64,000 nucleotides of DNA. Origin: Carettochelys insculpta. Taxonomy: Eukaryota > Chordata > Testudines > Carettochelyidae. Of the stretch, positions 23,701 to 38,700 are shown in pieces. How positions within the stretch are numbered: position 1 is the stretch's first letter; each line of letters starts with the position of its first letter. Below the pieces are notes generated by a model. It was not told where the DNA came from, did no database searches, and saw only the letters and a list, made by a program, of their open reading frames with translations. The position numbers were made by a program, and so were the translations under genes. The DNA lies in NCBI RefSeq assembly GCF_033958435.1, contig NC_134144.1, positions 14,068,010-14,132,009 on the forward strand, given 5' to 3'.

Positions 23701-26700
23701 GTGTTCAGGATGCTGGTCTTGGAACTCTGCTCCCACTGAGACTTGGGGCCAACCTCTGTTATTTTGCAGTGGGAAACTGCTGAAGCTGCAGGTCTGAGTC
23801 AGAAGGTCTGCATAGTGCTGTATGGACATGTTGGCCTAGCATGTGCAGCAGCTGTAAACTCAGGTTTACAATGCAGCATGGATGCTCAAGTGTGAGACTG
23901 AGAAAACCCAAGGCAACATTCCAAGGAGTGGGGTTTACAATGCAGTGTAGACATAGCTATAGGCTTTCAGCTGCTGGCTAACTACAGAGATCTGTAAGGG
24001 TTGGTTTCAAATGCCAGCTATAGATTTTATGGCCCTTTTGACTTCTCACCCATGCAGGATTTCACAGCAACCAGAAAATCAATTTGCCAAAAAAAATGGT
24101 GGCAGATAAAACTGAAATGAACCATCTCCAGGGATTTATTTATCAAACTACAGTTGAGCTTAAGCCAAAACCTGCATGGGAACAGCAATGCATGTGCTAC
24201 TCAAGTTTCACGGTTGGCTGTATTTCTATCACAGGGGAAATTCACTCCAGATCTAGATGCTTCTAAATGCTGGGAGTTTGGGCAACTTAATCCAGGCTGA
24301 GATCTGGATTTCTCAGCTAGTTCCTAAAACTCAGGCTGCAAAACACCCCTGGAACACTGGTCTGTTCAAGATCTGGATCTACACTTTCCAGCTTTAGTTT
24401 ACCTTTATAAGAAACTGACAACAAGATTTCAGATTGAACGACGCTTACTTTTCAGTCAGGATATCACAAGCTCTACTTTCAAGCATATTTTACTCACTAA
24501 TGATGATTTTAAAATTAACTATAGAAGCAGTGTCCATAAACTGGGATAAAGAGCTTTTGTACTTTCACCTTGAAGACTGATGCTAAAAGCCTCTACTTAG
24601 ATCAACTCTATCCTGGATAATTACTTCGTTTTTGACCTGGAATTTTCTTTTAAATGAGCATCACTTTGAAAATATTTCATCAGAACTATTTGAAAATAGT
24701 TTTTTAGAAGAAACCATTGTTCTAATATATCTTTCTGTTTTAATTTAATTATTTTTTATTCTGAAGCTTTTATTTAATGACTACTAAATATCCCTAATGA
24801 CCTTAGCAATTGAAAAGATGAAGTCAATGCACTTTAACTGGGTACTGTCTCCTACATCTTGCTTAATGCTATTGCTTATGTGTATATACAATGAGCTAAG
24901 TCCCTGGTTGGTGTAAACTGATACACTAATTTACACCAGATGAGGATCTGTCCCATGACATACATTTACTGCAAGCAAAAATGTAGCTAAGGGGCCCACA
25001 TTAACTGTAACTGAATTAATAAGTAACATCATGTCCCATTTTACTCATGTTCTCTCATATGTTTCAGACTACAGTATTACTACTCTTGAAAGGTACAAGT
25101 TTTAAATTGAGCTTGAATGTGTGAGGATATTTATGCTACTTGTCTCTTTTCTACTTATTACACTCTGAGATTATCACTAGGCAAGCACAGTGCAAGAGTA
25201 GAACTCTCCCAGACTACAGCCTCCACTGTATTTGTCAATAATACAATGTTGTGGTGATCTGTTTAAATTAACAAACAGGAGCCTGGGTCTCCTCTCACTT
25301 ACAGGGGTTTTTATACCAGCGTACTTTCTTTTGACTTCACTGAAATAACTCCTAATTTACAGTAGCATAGGTGACAGAAGAATCAAGCTCCAGGGTTCAC
25401 TTGCTTACCTTGGATGAGTAGATTGCATAAGGATTTTGTGAGGATGACAGCAAGGAAACGCTGAACTGTTCTGGGATGTCACAGACTGCAGGGATTTTAT
25501 ACTGATCTGGGCCCCGAGTGTACAAGACGCCGTCTGGGGAGTATTTTAACTCCTCCATTGTATATAGTCCAATGCCCTGAACAAAGGCTCCTTCAATCTA
25601 AGAGTGAGAAGTTATAAGAATTTTATATTTTCTTATGCTGTAAAAGGTATATAACATTGACAATGATTAATCTCTCTCTGGAGAGCATTCTCCATCCTAT
25701 TAAACTGTTGGATTTTAGGACTTTTCTTTGGTACTCCTGGAAAGCACAAAATTCTCTCCTCTCTCCATTGTCTAAACCCATTCAACATCTACACTATGAA
25801 ATAGGGCTGTGATTCTTGGCTCTTGTGAGAGCTAGTGTGTATATAAATAGCTGCATAGCATTGGTAGCAGCAGGGGCAACACTGAGGCTACGTCTACACC
25901 ATGAGATAATATTGATTTTAAGTCAATTAGCCCAATTTTTCCAAGTGCCTGTCCTCACTGTAAATTCCATTAGCTCGATTTATGGAGCACTAAAATCAAC
26001 ATAATATTGAAATCTTAATATTGTAGTAACCTGACGGGTGCATACACCCACAGGAATCAGGCAGGTTTCTACTTGTCACAGCTAGGCAGTGCTGCAGCTG
26101 CTGACTGAGCTACCAGAGCTATATTGTTATATATACTTGCAGGATCATTGTGCTCACAGTGCATATGCTGATCCAAATAGAATGAAGACATGCCAATCAA
26201 GGGGCTGAAGCAATGGGTCAGGGAGTGCGGTGGGGAGAAGCATTCACAAGCTGCGAGGAAGGAGCCCTGGTCTTAACAGAGAAGAGTGTGGAGACTCGGG
26301 TTTGGCCCAAGCATATGAAACCACACAGGAGATGAGCACAATGGTGAAGGTGGGCAGGACCGCAAGGTGACATCAGGGATATTGGATAACATACTGGCCC
26401 CACTGAAGTCAAAGAGACTTTTGCTCTTAACACCACTGGGAGCAGGATTTCACCCAGGATATTATCTACAATGTGGGCTAAAAGGACATTAATGGCAAAT
26501 GAATGAATGGACGCCCTTCAGTACAAACACAACAACAACTAGCACAACATGTATAGAAAAGTAAGAAATTCTTGACACACACCTGTCCTATATCCAAAGC
26601 TGGATTTATGCTGCATCCAATATCCATAACAATGTCTGTTCGGATGTTCTACCAATAAAATACAAATGTACATTTTGGTGACAGATATACAGATGGCTGG

Positions 26701-29700
26701 ATGAGGGGGTGGTAAGGATCTGTGGCTGATTCCAGTGGGACAAGACATTTCTGTATACTCTTTTTCAGAACCTAAACAATTGACCTATTATCACACAGAC
26801 CTTCCACAGGCAAAGCCACCCATTAATCTCACTGAGAGTTTAGCCAGTAGGAGGCCTGCAGGCTTTAGTGCTTTGTACATAGAGCTCCCAGTGGGACTTC
26901 TGACAGAAGTACACACTATGACCAGTGGGACGTTGTTGAAATGGGCCCTTAAATGTCAGGAAACGAGGCCAAGTGGGATGACTCGCTTGTCAGGAGATTG
27001 GAAATGAAATACAGAGCTACAGTACAATTTAGTAGACTACAGACACCAAGAAAAAAAGGCAAATACTGTCTGAATCTCTGTCTGCCATGGTAGCAAACCT
27101 GAACACCATATTGACTGTGTCTACACTAGAGAGTTTTGTTGATAAACTCACGGTGTGTCCACATTACAAATGCATTCTGTCAACAGTATATCTGGAGGAT
27201 GTGGCATTTTTGTCAGCAGTGGTCTGCTGTTCCTCCAGGAGGCAGAACACCTCTGTTGGCAGAATCTGTTGACAGAAAGCAAGAGTGTATGCTCTGGGGG
27301 TCCCTCTGTCAACGGAGAGGGCTTCCAGGTCACTGGGCAGCCCTGTCTGCTGTGCTTCCAGATGGCCTTTCTGCTGAGAGAGCAGCCAGATAGTCTGCCC
27401 ACTCTTTGTCAACAGAGTGAATCTCTTTTTTGATCTGCTTTGCTGTCTGGATGCAATCTGTTGACAGAAGTTTTGTTGGAAGATACCTTTCAACAGTAAC
27501 TTCTGTTGACAGATCACTGCAGTGTAAACATGGACATTATGTTTTCACAAACCTAGAAGAAATAAGATTCTGTTTTTAGTTATGCACATTTGTTATTCTG
27601 CTCTGAGTGTAACTGATTACATTACTTGGTATATTTACATGAGTATAAAGCCAGATGATTTACCAAAGTATAAATCATGCAATTATTAGGACATCAGGCA
27701 ATTGGGAAATTCTGTGGAAACCTGCCTGCACTATTTATGAGCTTTAGTGACATTTGCTGGTTACCTTGTGGTCTCCTGTAAGACAGTCAATTTCAACTTC
27801 TGAACAAGCAGCTCCAAAAACAAAATATGTAAATGGATGTCCTTCCCCTTTCTCCCAATCCATATCAGCAGTATAGCCTCTGAGGAAAACAAGAAAGTCC
27901 ATGGGAAGCATAGCTTTTTAGTCCATTCAATTAATATTTGTGTTACAACAACTAAATTTCTGAGCAAATAGGAGTACAAAACTATGTGAAATTAAGCCTA
28001 AAATTCTGGAACATATCCTCTGCTGGTTTAGCTCCATTAAAGCTAATTACATTCTGGCAACCAATAAGATAAACTGCTCCAACCTAGAAATTCTGATAAG
28101 CAACTAAATCCCAGTAGATTTCTGGAAGAGGCTGCATGGAAATTATGTATAGAAGAAAATTTGAAGTAACAATTATGTAGCCGATGACAAATGAGCAGAG
28201 AGAAATAAAATGGTCAGAGCATATGAAAGATTAATTAACAAGGAGAGATATAAAGAGCTAATTGCTGATCTTAACTAACCGATAACTAAGAAGAGCAAGA
28301 TGACACTCTTCAGAACAGAAGTGTTGCTTGTAACAAAGAAGAAAAATAATTCAGGGGTGTCTAAGCAGGCAAGAACTAGGTGAAACGGAATGAACTTAAA
28401 TAAAGAGATCAGTTAAACATCAGGGAAACCTCTTGACCATGAGACCTATGACTTTGGGATGTTTTGCAATGTAAGTTGTATAAGCCTTCTTTTTTGTTTT
28501 TTGTATAATTGTCAGCACGCCAAACAAACATAAAACAATAGAAAAGATCTCACAGGGAGTAATACTGAATTACTACAGAGATGCACACAATACATATATC
28601 TAACTTCTTATAGGCACTGCAGCCCAAATAGTAGCATTATTTAAGAGCAGATTCGTTGCTTATATAAGAATATGAGATAAATCAATCAAATAAAAATGCC
28701 TGTCAAGGTCAGTCTATCTAGTTTCACTTTCTAAGAATTTACATTTGCATCATATTGCTGAGGTGTGCCTAAATAACCTTCACTTTCAAAGAATTAAAAA
28801 TATGTTACCTGAAGTATCCAGTCGCTGAAAGATTAATGCTCTGTTCAAAAGCTTCTTTAACCTGTAACATATAATAACATTTTTGGTAAACGTATGTAAT
28901 ATTGTGGGGTTCTGGTGTACCACTGAGAGAGTCAAATCAGGTCAAATTTCTTAGAGATAGAACCACTTTAAGCACAAGACTTGGGGTCCTTCACTATAAG
29001 GTACACCAAAGCAGTCACACAAAGCACTTCTGTTCAGCACACTAGCTAACAAGAAAGTCACGCAAAATATCCCGTCACTCCAGTTTTCCTGTGGCACAGC
29101 CAGTACCCCTCCATACATGGATGAGAGGTTATGAAAATGAGTCTCACCAAATTAGAACAAATTCTTCCAATCCCAAAAGACCAGCCACACTCCCAGTTCA
29201 ATTTATACCTAAGTTCTTACCCAAAAGATTACTCTGTGACAATACTTTAGAATTTAAAATCTAAAGGTTTATTCATAAAAAAGAAAGAAAAAATAGCTTG
29301 AAAGTAAAATTATTAAATCAATCTAATTATATACACAAACACAGAGTTCTTGGTGCAAGACTGTAGCAGAGGTGAAATAATCTGCTGTTTTATAAATCGC
29401 TGGAATATGTCTTTTGTTCTGAGAGATCATTAGTCCTTTCAGGCTCAATACATAGCAAAGGTGCTCTTGAAGTGATGAGCTGGAATGAAGACCAAGGCAG
29501 AAAACCCCAGAGGGCCCTCTTTCTACCCTTGCTCACGTGGAAAGAATTCCATTGCTCTCCACATGTGAAAATATGCCTAAAATGGAGTTTGTCACCCGAG
29601 GAAGTCACATGTCCATGCCTGACTCACAGTCCTTTTTAGGCCTCAGCCACAGCTTACATGCTAGTCTGAATGTTCACAGCAACAGCAAAGTTTCTGTGAT

Positions 29701-32700
29701 GTAGACTGGCACCAGTTATGGCCCACTGTCAGTCACATACTGCTATTGACTTGACTAGCAACCCTTTCACAGTAGGTTGGCCAAACCACCTGTTGAGGTC
29801 TCCCACAAGCAAAAAATTGAAACAGAAGTATACAAATACAAAAATCATTCATGCATATGAGCCGTGTAAATAGAATCAGCATGTCATCAGCTTTCAACAG
29901 ACAACTCACTTAGCCTGCTTTGTACAAGGCTTGATGTAAAGATATAACAGTGGCTGCAACAATGTTTTGTATATTCACATCAGAATCCATAATGTCACAG
30001 TGTCACCTGGGAAGGTGTTAAACACATGCCTATTTTTCTATCAAAACAGACTAGCACAGCTTTCTCTCTGTGCCTATTCATCTAAAAAATCCAACTGTAA
30101 GAAAATGCTGAAGAACTAAAGAGAGCTATGGGTTATGTTTCATGATAATTTTCTGTCACCATCTCCATTTTTGCACTGGAAGACCAGGCAAATGCTGAAT
30201 AAATTCTCTGAAAACTAGAAACCATGAGGCTAGTTCTAAATTAAGCCTCTGAAGCCAACCATGCATGTAATGCAGCACCTATAAAATCCTGCTCACATGT
30301 CCAGAAACACTCCCCTCTTGTGGAGCTCACAGAAGTTCAGTCAATGTTAAGGGGAATCAGACTTGTGTAACTCCCAGATACTTGATGCAAGTTTGAACTT
30401 TAACATGTATGTCGGTCCACTACAGAAAGTGATTATGCAAAAATGGCACCTTGCCCAACAGAGCTGCACCTCATTTTCTGTTCAGTCATAATTGCTCATA
30501 TTATTGACTAAAATTATCTTCTGATATAGCAAACCAAAGCAGCAGAAACATAGCACTTTAAAGACTAACAAAATGATTTATTTGGTGATTATCATTATCA
30601 TAAATAATTGTGCTAGTCTTTAAAGTGCTACGTTTCTGCTGCTTTGGTTTGTTGGAGTACAGACTAACACGGCTACCTCTCTGCTACTATTCTGACAGAG
30701 CAGTTAGGCCTGGATACAATGGCCCATCCCTAGTCAGCAAAGCACATATGTTTAACTTTAGCATGTGGTTGAATCTTATTGATTTAAATGGGGTTTAAAT
30801 CTGTGTTTAAATTTAAGCATGTGCTTATATGATTTTCTGAATAGAGATGGACTTACGCATGTTTAAATGCTCTGCAGAACTGGGATTTCAATGCTACAGA
30901 GCCAGCTCAGATTTTGGAAAACTGTACTGGATTTGATTTGCTTCACACAGAAGCATCAGACTTGTTCTCACAGATCTGCTTGCAGAATCTTTACTGTTGG
31001 CAACATGGCTGCCAGAAAGGACCCAGCTGGACTTTCACATTATCAGTTGAGTTTGCAGCGCTGATATAGTGAGAAAAGTGTCTGTTTGTAAACCTAGCAG
31101 ATCTGGTTAACAAGAAAAGGTGGGAAAATGCAAAGTCACTAAAGGTTTAGAAAAACCTTTTTCAGAAAATGGAATTGCTCTTTAAAGTGCTGGTATGTGA
31201 TTCCAGCAGCATGGGGGCACACCTCTAAGGATTCCTATATCCTCTCAGGGGTTCCCATATCACATTTGCTTAATTTACATGTCAAATATGTTTTTGAAAC
31301 TAATAGTTTATCTTTACAAGAGGCAAAGTAGTTTCTTCTTTGCATGGGTCAGCACTTTTTTACATCAGTCATTCCTGATAAACTAAAGCAGATTATCTAA
31401 ATTAACTTGGCACTCACTTGAACACCATTATCCAGGGAAAATTGGATTAATTCTCACATATGTAGGTGTCAGCTATGCTTAGAGCACTGCTGCAGGTGTT
31501 GCACTGTAATTCTCTATTAATAAGAATAGTTGGCAAACTTCCAAACATTTTGCAAAGTAATCATAGTAATCCTTTAAAAGGGAACATCTCTGTGATGAGC
31601 TTCTAAGTACTTGAAGGGCAGGGATTGTCATTTTTGTGAGACTATACAGAATCATGCAGCACTGTACAAATAAAATAATTAATAGTATTTTTTTATTTAT
31701 GCCACATTTACAGCTCTGCACTTGTGCACTGAGGGACTGATTCTCAATTGTTGGGGTTTTAATAGGGCCGTGGTTGTCAACAGGCAGACCAGATCAAGTC
31801 TTTTGGGATGCTTTTGATTGGATCCTAATTCATCATCATCATCATCATCAGAGTTTGGGTCTTCATTACACCTTGACCAATACATTTTGACCTTAACCCT
31901 AAGAATCAAAAGAATCATAAGGTTGGAAAAGACCTTAGGGGGCCATCAAGTCCAACCCCCTGCTAAAAGTAGGGCCAATCCCAAATAAATCATCCCAGCC
32001 AGGGGTTTGTCAAGCTAGGACTTAAAATCCTCCAGGGTTGGCGATTCTACCATCTCCCTAGGTAACACATTCCAGTGCTTCACCACCCTCCTAGTGAAAT
32101 AGATATTAAGACAGAAAATATATTGCATCTATATAAATTCATAGTATGCCTATATCTTGAATACTGTGTACAGATGTGGTCTCTCCATATCAAAAAAGAC
32201 ATAATGGAATTGGAAAAGGTTCAGAAAAGAGAAAGAAAAAGTATTTGGGCTATGGAAAAGTAACAGCCCAAGAAGAGATTAATAAGACTGGGACATTTCA
32301 GTTTGGAACAGGAGGGATATGATAGAGGTCTATAAAATCATGACTGGTGTAGAGAAAGAGATAAGCAGGTGCTATTTATTGCTTCTCATAACACAAGAAC
32401 TAGGGGGTCACTGAAAGACACTAATAGGCAATAACTTTAAAACAAATAAAGTATTTTTTTCTTCACACAATTCACAGTCAACCTGTGTGACCCTTTGCCA
32501 GACGATGCTGTAAAGGCCAAGTTTATAACAGGGTTCAAAAAGAACTGGATAAATTCATGGATGACAAGTCCATCAATAGCTATGAACCAGGAGAAGTAGG
32601 GATGGCATCACTAGTCTATTTGTCAGAAGCTGGGAATGGGCAACAGGGCATGGATCACTTGATGATTGCCTGTTCTGTTCATTGCTTCTGGAGCACCTGG

Positions 32701-35700
32701 TATTGACTGCTGTCAGAAGACAGGATATTGGACTAGATGGACCTTTCATCTGAATCCGTAAGGCTGACAAGCAATAATTCATTACCTCTCTAATAGGTGA
32801 GTCAAATCCAAGGGAGGCACCTAAATAACAATCTGGGCCCCCAATATGACATTGGGGCAACCATTCAAGAAGCTTGTACAACTCAGAGCGAGTGTGGTCA
32901 CAGACGAAAGCTTTGATCCCACAGGCTGTTCCTTGAGTTTCTGCAGGGACCCAATGAAATTCATGGGCTTTAGTATATGCATAAGGGATTGAGGCCTACG
33001 CACTTCACAGATTTGTTCGGACCACTCAGACAAAGTTCTGTTGGGCAGGGACTGTGTCTGTATTTTGTGTTTGTATAGCACCAGCATAGTAGGGCCCAGG
33101 TCTCCACAGTAGACTTCCAAGACACTGTGATAATACAAATAACAACAAAGGGATCTTCTTATGTGAAGGCGGCTTTATAGGAGGACAAAAAATGGTTCCA
33201 TCATGGGAGCCAACTCCATGGATAGGAGCACCCAGATAAAAAAGTGGGTGCTTGCAGCACCCCAATCAGCACCTCACCTCCTCCCCCACCTAGTGCCTCC
33301 TGGGCACTAGGTGATCAGCTGTTCATTGCAGGAAGTGCTGAGGGGAGGGTGAGAGGAGCAAGGCAGGGCACACTGAGGGAAGGGAGTGGAATGGAGTAGG
33401 AAGAGGTGGGAGGGAGAAGGGGTGGAGCTTGGGCCACAGCTATGGTGGGGAGAGCACCCTTGTGAACATCAGCAAGTCAGCACCTGGGGACTCTAGCCTG
33501 TTATAAGTCTAAGTAATTTTTATTCTATCAATATTTTTGACACTTGGAATTTGACATGGAGAATGATCATTGGGTAATATATTGAGCAATGTGAGAGTCA
33601 CATGCGCTAACTCAGAATTTTGATTTTTGCAGTGCTACAGAATGCGACAAAGATCACAGAGGGGAGACAGGGAAGAGTGAAGAGGGGTTTTAAACTAAAA
33701 GAAGGGCAGACTAGAACCAAACACAAGAATACTAGTTACGCAGTTCCAGAAAATAAACCACAACCTCTATCCAAAGATTTAATGTTGGAACGCAAGTTGA
33801 TGCATGCGCTTTGCCACCCTTTATTGACAAGCTGACATGTGTTGCATGTTCCAGATTGCAGAACTGTTACTGCCATGTATCTAAGCAATTCACTACATAT
33901 GGAGGGGAACCCACCCCTAAAATTCACAAGGGACAGATCCTCTGCTCTGCCCAGGCTGTGCTCAATACAGGCAGCTTTTATTTTGCCGGTAAGAGATCAC
34001 CAAAGAACAGTGGTGTCCAATAGGAACTGAAATATACTCACACTTATGGTTGTCTTTCTATATTCGCCACAGCCCTGCCCCCCAACCAGGCTCCTCCAGC
34101 CATGTCCCCAAATAAAAGCCTTCCCAGAGAGCCAAGCTCTCTCAGGCTCCCCTCTAAAGAAATGCCCTCCCCTTCCCCAGAGCCAGGCAGCCCTAGTCCT
34201 CCATTCTAGATTAATACCGGCGACTCACCAGAGCCACCAGGGTGGTGGAGTGGCCAGGGCTGGCAGAGTGGCCTGAGCCACTGCTGCTGGGGCTAGAGGA
34301 GCAGTTACAGCCACTTGGGCCGAGGAACAGCTGGGGTGCCACTGCCAGCGCTGCCATGTGCTTCTCCCAGCAGGGGTGGGCATGCGTGGGCAGGTGGCAC
34401 TTGAATGAGGCTCTAGGGAGAGCTGCATTTAAAGGCTCCAAGAGCCACATGCAGCTACAGAGCTGGAATCACTACACCACAGCGCCCCATTCACCACATG
34501 CGGCAAGTGGCCACTGTACTGAACACCGCAGCCAGAGAAAAAGGCTAGAGAAAAATATAACATATGTCAAAATCACTATGTACATGCAAATGCATTTAAT
34601 ATAATTCATACATTCCTGTTTGATTTTTCATTCTGATACAAAAATGTCTCGTACCCAGTCATTCCAGGTACCAGTTGGGTTCTTGCTAATGATGGGCTCC
34701 AGGCGTTTCAAGAGAGTCTGGCAAGCATCCTGGTGAAGAGAAAAGTTGGAGGAAATAATGCAAAAGGAGATAAATATATATTCATTAATATTTAATAATA
34801 TTCAACTTTTTTGGTAAAGTCAAGGTGCTATCAGGAGAGAAGATACCCCATTTACTGATAAAAATCATTACTCCTTATAGATTTCCTCAGGTCCCTTCTT
34901 TCTAGGGAACTCATCACCTGTCTTCCAGTTAGAGACAGATAGTGAAGTAGTTTCTTTTGAGGCTCTGATCACTTTCTAACTATCGATAGCTCCCAAATAT
35001 GCTGCCTCGAAAGTGAATCTGAAGGAAAAGTCTTAAATCTTGGGGAAGGGTGCTCCTGACTCCAGTTCTTCAGACCAGATATTTCAATATTTACATGAAA
35101 ATAGATTAATCTAGCTAATTTTTAAGGCTTCTACTAGAGATACGTGACCCTGTAACTCTCCAGGGGGCTGATCAGTTTAAACAACCATCTGGAGATTCTT
35201 ACGCTCCTCCAAAAGCTCAACTGAAGGATCTCCCCCAACAAGATCCTTCTCTTCTGCTCCCAGATCTCCACAATCAGGCCTTCTTCAGGCCTCTGAGTCA
35301 TCCGGGGCTCACATGATACCCACTCTTCCCACCCCACCTTTTGATGAAGGAACAAATACTCGTAAGATCTCAAGTCTCTCTTCTGGGACAAGCCAAGTTT
35401 CTGCCTCCAAATTTATCACCACTTTCAGGCTTCCCCAAAAAACTATTACCCAGACACCCTGCTCCAATTGCAAGACAGAAACTGACAAAATGTAAAAGAT
35501 TTCATATAAAAATCAAGAGGCCTATACTCAGTAGAGAAAACAAAGATCAGCTGTGGGTTTTTTTAATGAAAAACTAGGGCGAGAATTAATGGTCTTCATT
35601 TAAGGCGTATGCAGAAGAATGAAAGAAGGGTAACAAGGAATCATGTAGTTAAATGAACCCACACCTTAAAATAAGATCTGGGATTAGCATGAACTATCAC

Positions 35701-38700
35701 ACGCTCAGTGCCAAGTCATGAAGAACTGATTTGTTTACATAATCCCAGAAGAGAGAAGAGGCCTCCAGTTCATGCAGAGTTAAAAAAAAAAAGAAAGAAA
35801 GAAAAAACACTTTAGCTTTTACAGGTGGCTCTTTGGGTTCTCTTCTGAAACCCCAAACCACAATGTACCTAAGAGTTTGGAATTAATCAACAAGCAATAT
35901 TTCCTATTCTTACTGACCACCTGCCACTGTAGGTAATTACAAACTCTGTGGGACTACTCATGTCTTTAAAATTAGGCACATACTTAAATGCTTTGATGAA
36001 TGGGGACTTTTAAGACTAAACTGAAAGACAAACATTAATCTTTACCTTGACTGCCATTCCATTGACATCAGTTCCAGTAGACGCCACTGAAGCACAAGCA
36101 TTAGGAACAGTTGTTGTACTTGTTTCACAAAAGTGAATACTTGACATAGGGATCTTTAATTCCCGGCTGGCAACCTGGGGTGGAAAATGAACATACCCTC
36201 ATTCCATTTGAAACACGCATTTCTGAGCATTTCATTACTATCAGCCATCAGAAGGTGCAACCTACTCAGCAAAGAAAACCTCGGTGCTTGCACTTATTGG
36301 GACAGAACTTGAAGAAAAACCAATAATGGTTTGCCTACATGTCTCTATGTGGCTATGGTACAGGACACAAGGGGCACGGTAATCAGGCAATGGGAGATTA
36401 CTGATGAAGTGTTGCAGTGAATATGCAGCACTTCATTAGGCTAATTCTCCCCTGCGGCAACTTCGAAGCGTCAAACTTCAAAGTGCCAGCATGCGTGTTG
36501 CCACAGGCACTTTGAAGTGCCTGCACTACTTCAAAGTCCCTTTTTCGGGGAGTAAGCCAGCACTTCGAAGTTTGATGTTTCGAAGTTGCCAGGGAGGAGA
36601 ATTAGCCTAATGAAGTGCTGCATATTCACTGCAGCACTTCATTAGTAATCTCACTTTGCCCTGATTACCATGTCCCCTTCGAATCTGGGGGCAAGTGTAG
36701 ACCCAGCCAAGGTGATCAGAACAAAAACTGTTACCTAAAAATCTTTGATTTGAGGAGCATGGGGCACTTGCACACCTATAGACAATATATATAGACCAGT
36801 AGATTACATGAGCCATTTTTCTCCTACCAAAGTCATATTTCTGCTATCTAATGCAACTTGGATCTTTCAGCCAGCATTCAAGTGACAGTGCAGAAAAGAC
36901 AGAGAGATTTGGTGCAAAAGAACAGGAACGATTTTCTCATACAAAATAAACAAACAAACAAAAACAAGCATGCTGTATGCATTTATTACCACTTGTTATG
37001 TACACCATCAACAGAGTTAATTTATTTACTTATGAACTATGCCTGCTGTAATTCTGAGATGCTGAATTGTATTCATTTTTTGATCTCACAAACTCCTCTA
37101 TGCTGGATTAGTTAATAAAATATGAATTCTACTGCACTCCCTTTATCTGTTGTAGCTATATCATAGGTTCCCAAACTAGGGGGTATCCCCCTCACAGGAC
37201 ATGAAGAAATTCCAGGAGAGTGCAAGGTGACCCAGCTCCCCCCCAACCCCGTCAATCCTCCCCATCCCAAGAAAGAACACATGCTGGCATTACCTCCTGC
37301 AAAAATGGAGGTAGCACCAGCTTCCTGCAGGGAAGGAAGGGAAATCCCGCAGCTGTATGCCAAAGCTGGCATCTCAGGAAGTGTATGAGCTACTTCCCCT
37401 CCCCAAACAGCCAGTGCATTTTCTGAAAAGCTGCATCTGTTGCCCACCAGCGACTTCCTGCTGCCTTCCTGCATGGGGGGTGGGGACAGGCGGAGCCGCA
37501 GATCTGCTCCTCGCTCCCCACAGCAGCCATGTGCTGTCTGAGCAGTTGGAGCTGGTGCCAACTCACTGGCAGCCCTGCCCCACACTCTGGATCCTTCATT
37601 TTGGCTCCACCTCAGAGCACAGTGGGGCCCCAAAAATTCCACTAACCCTGGAAACCCAGAAGAAATAATATGGTCTGAGGCCTTCAACCTCAGTCCTACC
37701 TATCCTCCCCCCATGGGGATGCGATGCAGGGGAGAGAGGTGTCTCAGTTGGGGCCACATCAGTGGGGCTTGGGTTTTTTTGTTTTTTGGCATCTCACTTG
37801 TATGGTCCCTGACTTATGTTTCTGCAGGTCCTTGGACATATTTTATTTAAAAATGAAGCCTGGCCAACAAGCTCCCAATTGAGGCCAGCCCCCATCTGGC
37901 CATAGCATCATAACACCCCTCCATCCCCACACACATCTCAACCCTGAGTCTATCATACACCAGAACTCCCTGTCCTGACCCTCTCACATCCCCAGTTTTC
38001 TGTCACAACACTACTGCACAATCCACACACTGCAAATCTGTGTCCTCAGCACATCATACTCCCAACCCCCTGCCCTGTGCCCCTCATACACCCCAACCTG
38101 AACTCCTGCACCCTCACATCCACAACCCTGTGTTTGCTCAGCACCCCAACACTCCACCTGATCCCAACACTCTCCAGCTTGGAGCCCCCTCCCTGAGCCA
38201 GCAACCCCTTCTCCACCTCTTCCTGCACCCCAGTTCCCTCCCAGAGCTTGTACCTTTCACCCCTTCCCACACCCAAATCCATCATTCGCACCCTCCTGTC
38301 TCAACCCAGTGAGCATGAGTAAGGACGGGGGACAGCAAATGATGCAGAGTAGGAGAATGGAGAGGGTGGGGCCTCAAGAAAGGGGTGGGGTTTTGGGGCT
38401 TCCCCTGACATTTAAAAAGTGATCTTGGCTGTGAAAGATTGGCCACCACTGCTGTAAAAATTTTTTAAATTTCAAAATTTCATACCACAAAATATGATTT
38501 TTTTTTTCTGGCCTTTCAATGTGTCGGGGTACAAATTGAATTTTTTGTTAAAGCGGGGTTGGATGATGGTAAAGAAAAGGTGGGGGAGCTGAGAGTTTCT
38601 CAAAAATCAAGAAGTGAGGTGTGATGCTGAAAAGTTTGGGAACCAGTGGTCTGTATAATCTGCCTTCTCCTTGTGCCAACACCTACATTTTACTACAGGT

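Noticed and set aside
31790..31860. Asp-rich stretch (DDDDDD) in a minus-strand frame.
   Set aside because: It comes from a short ATC microsatellite (CATCATCATCATCATC), not from an acidic protein domain.
37112..37687. Minus-strand open frame of 191 codons in a gene A intron.
   Set aside because: It lies within a GC-rich hAT-like element, shows no domain and overlaps frames on the other strand. It is probably chance.
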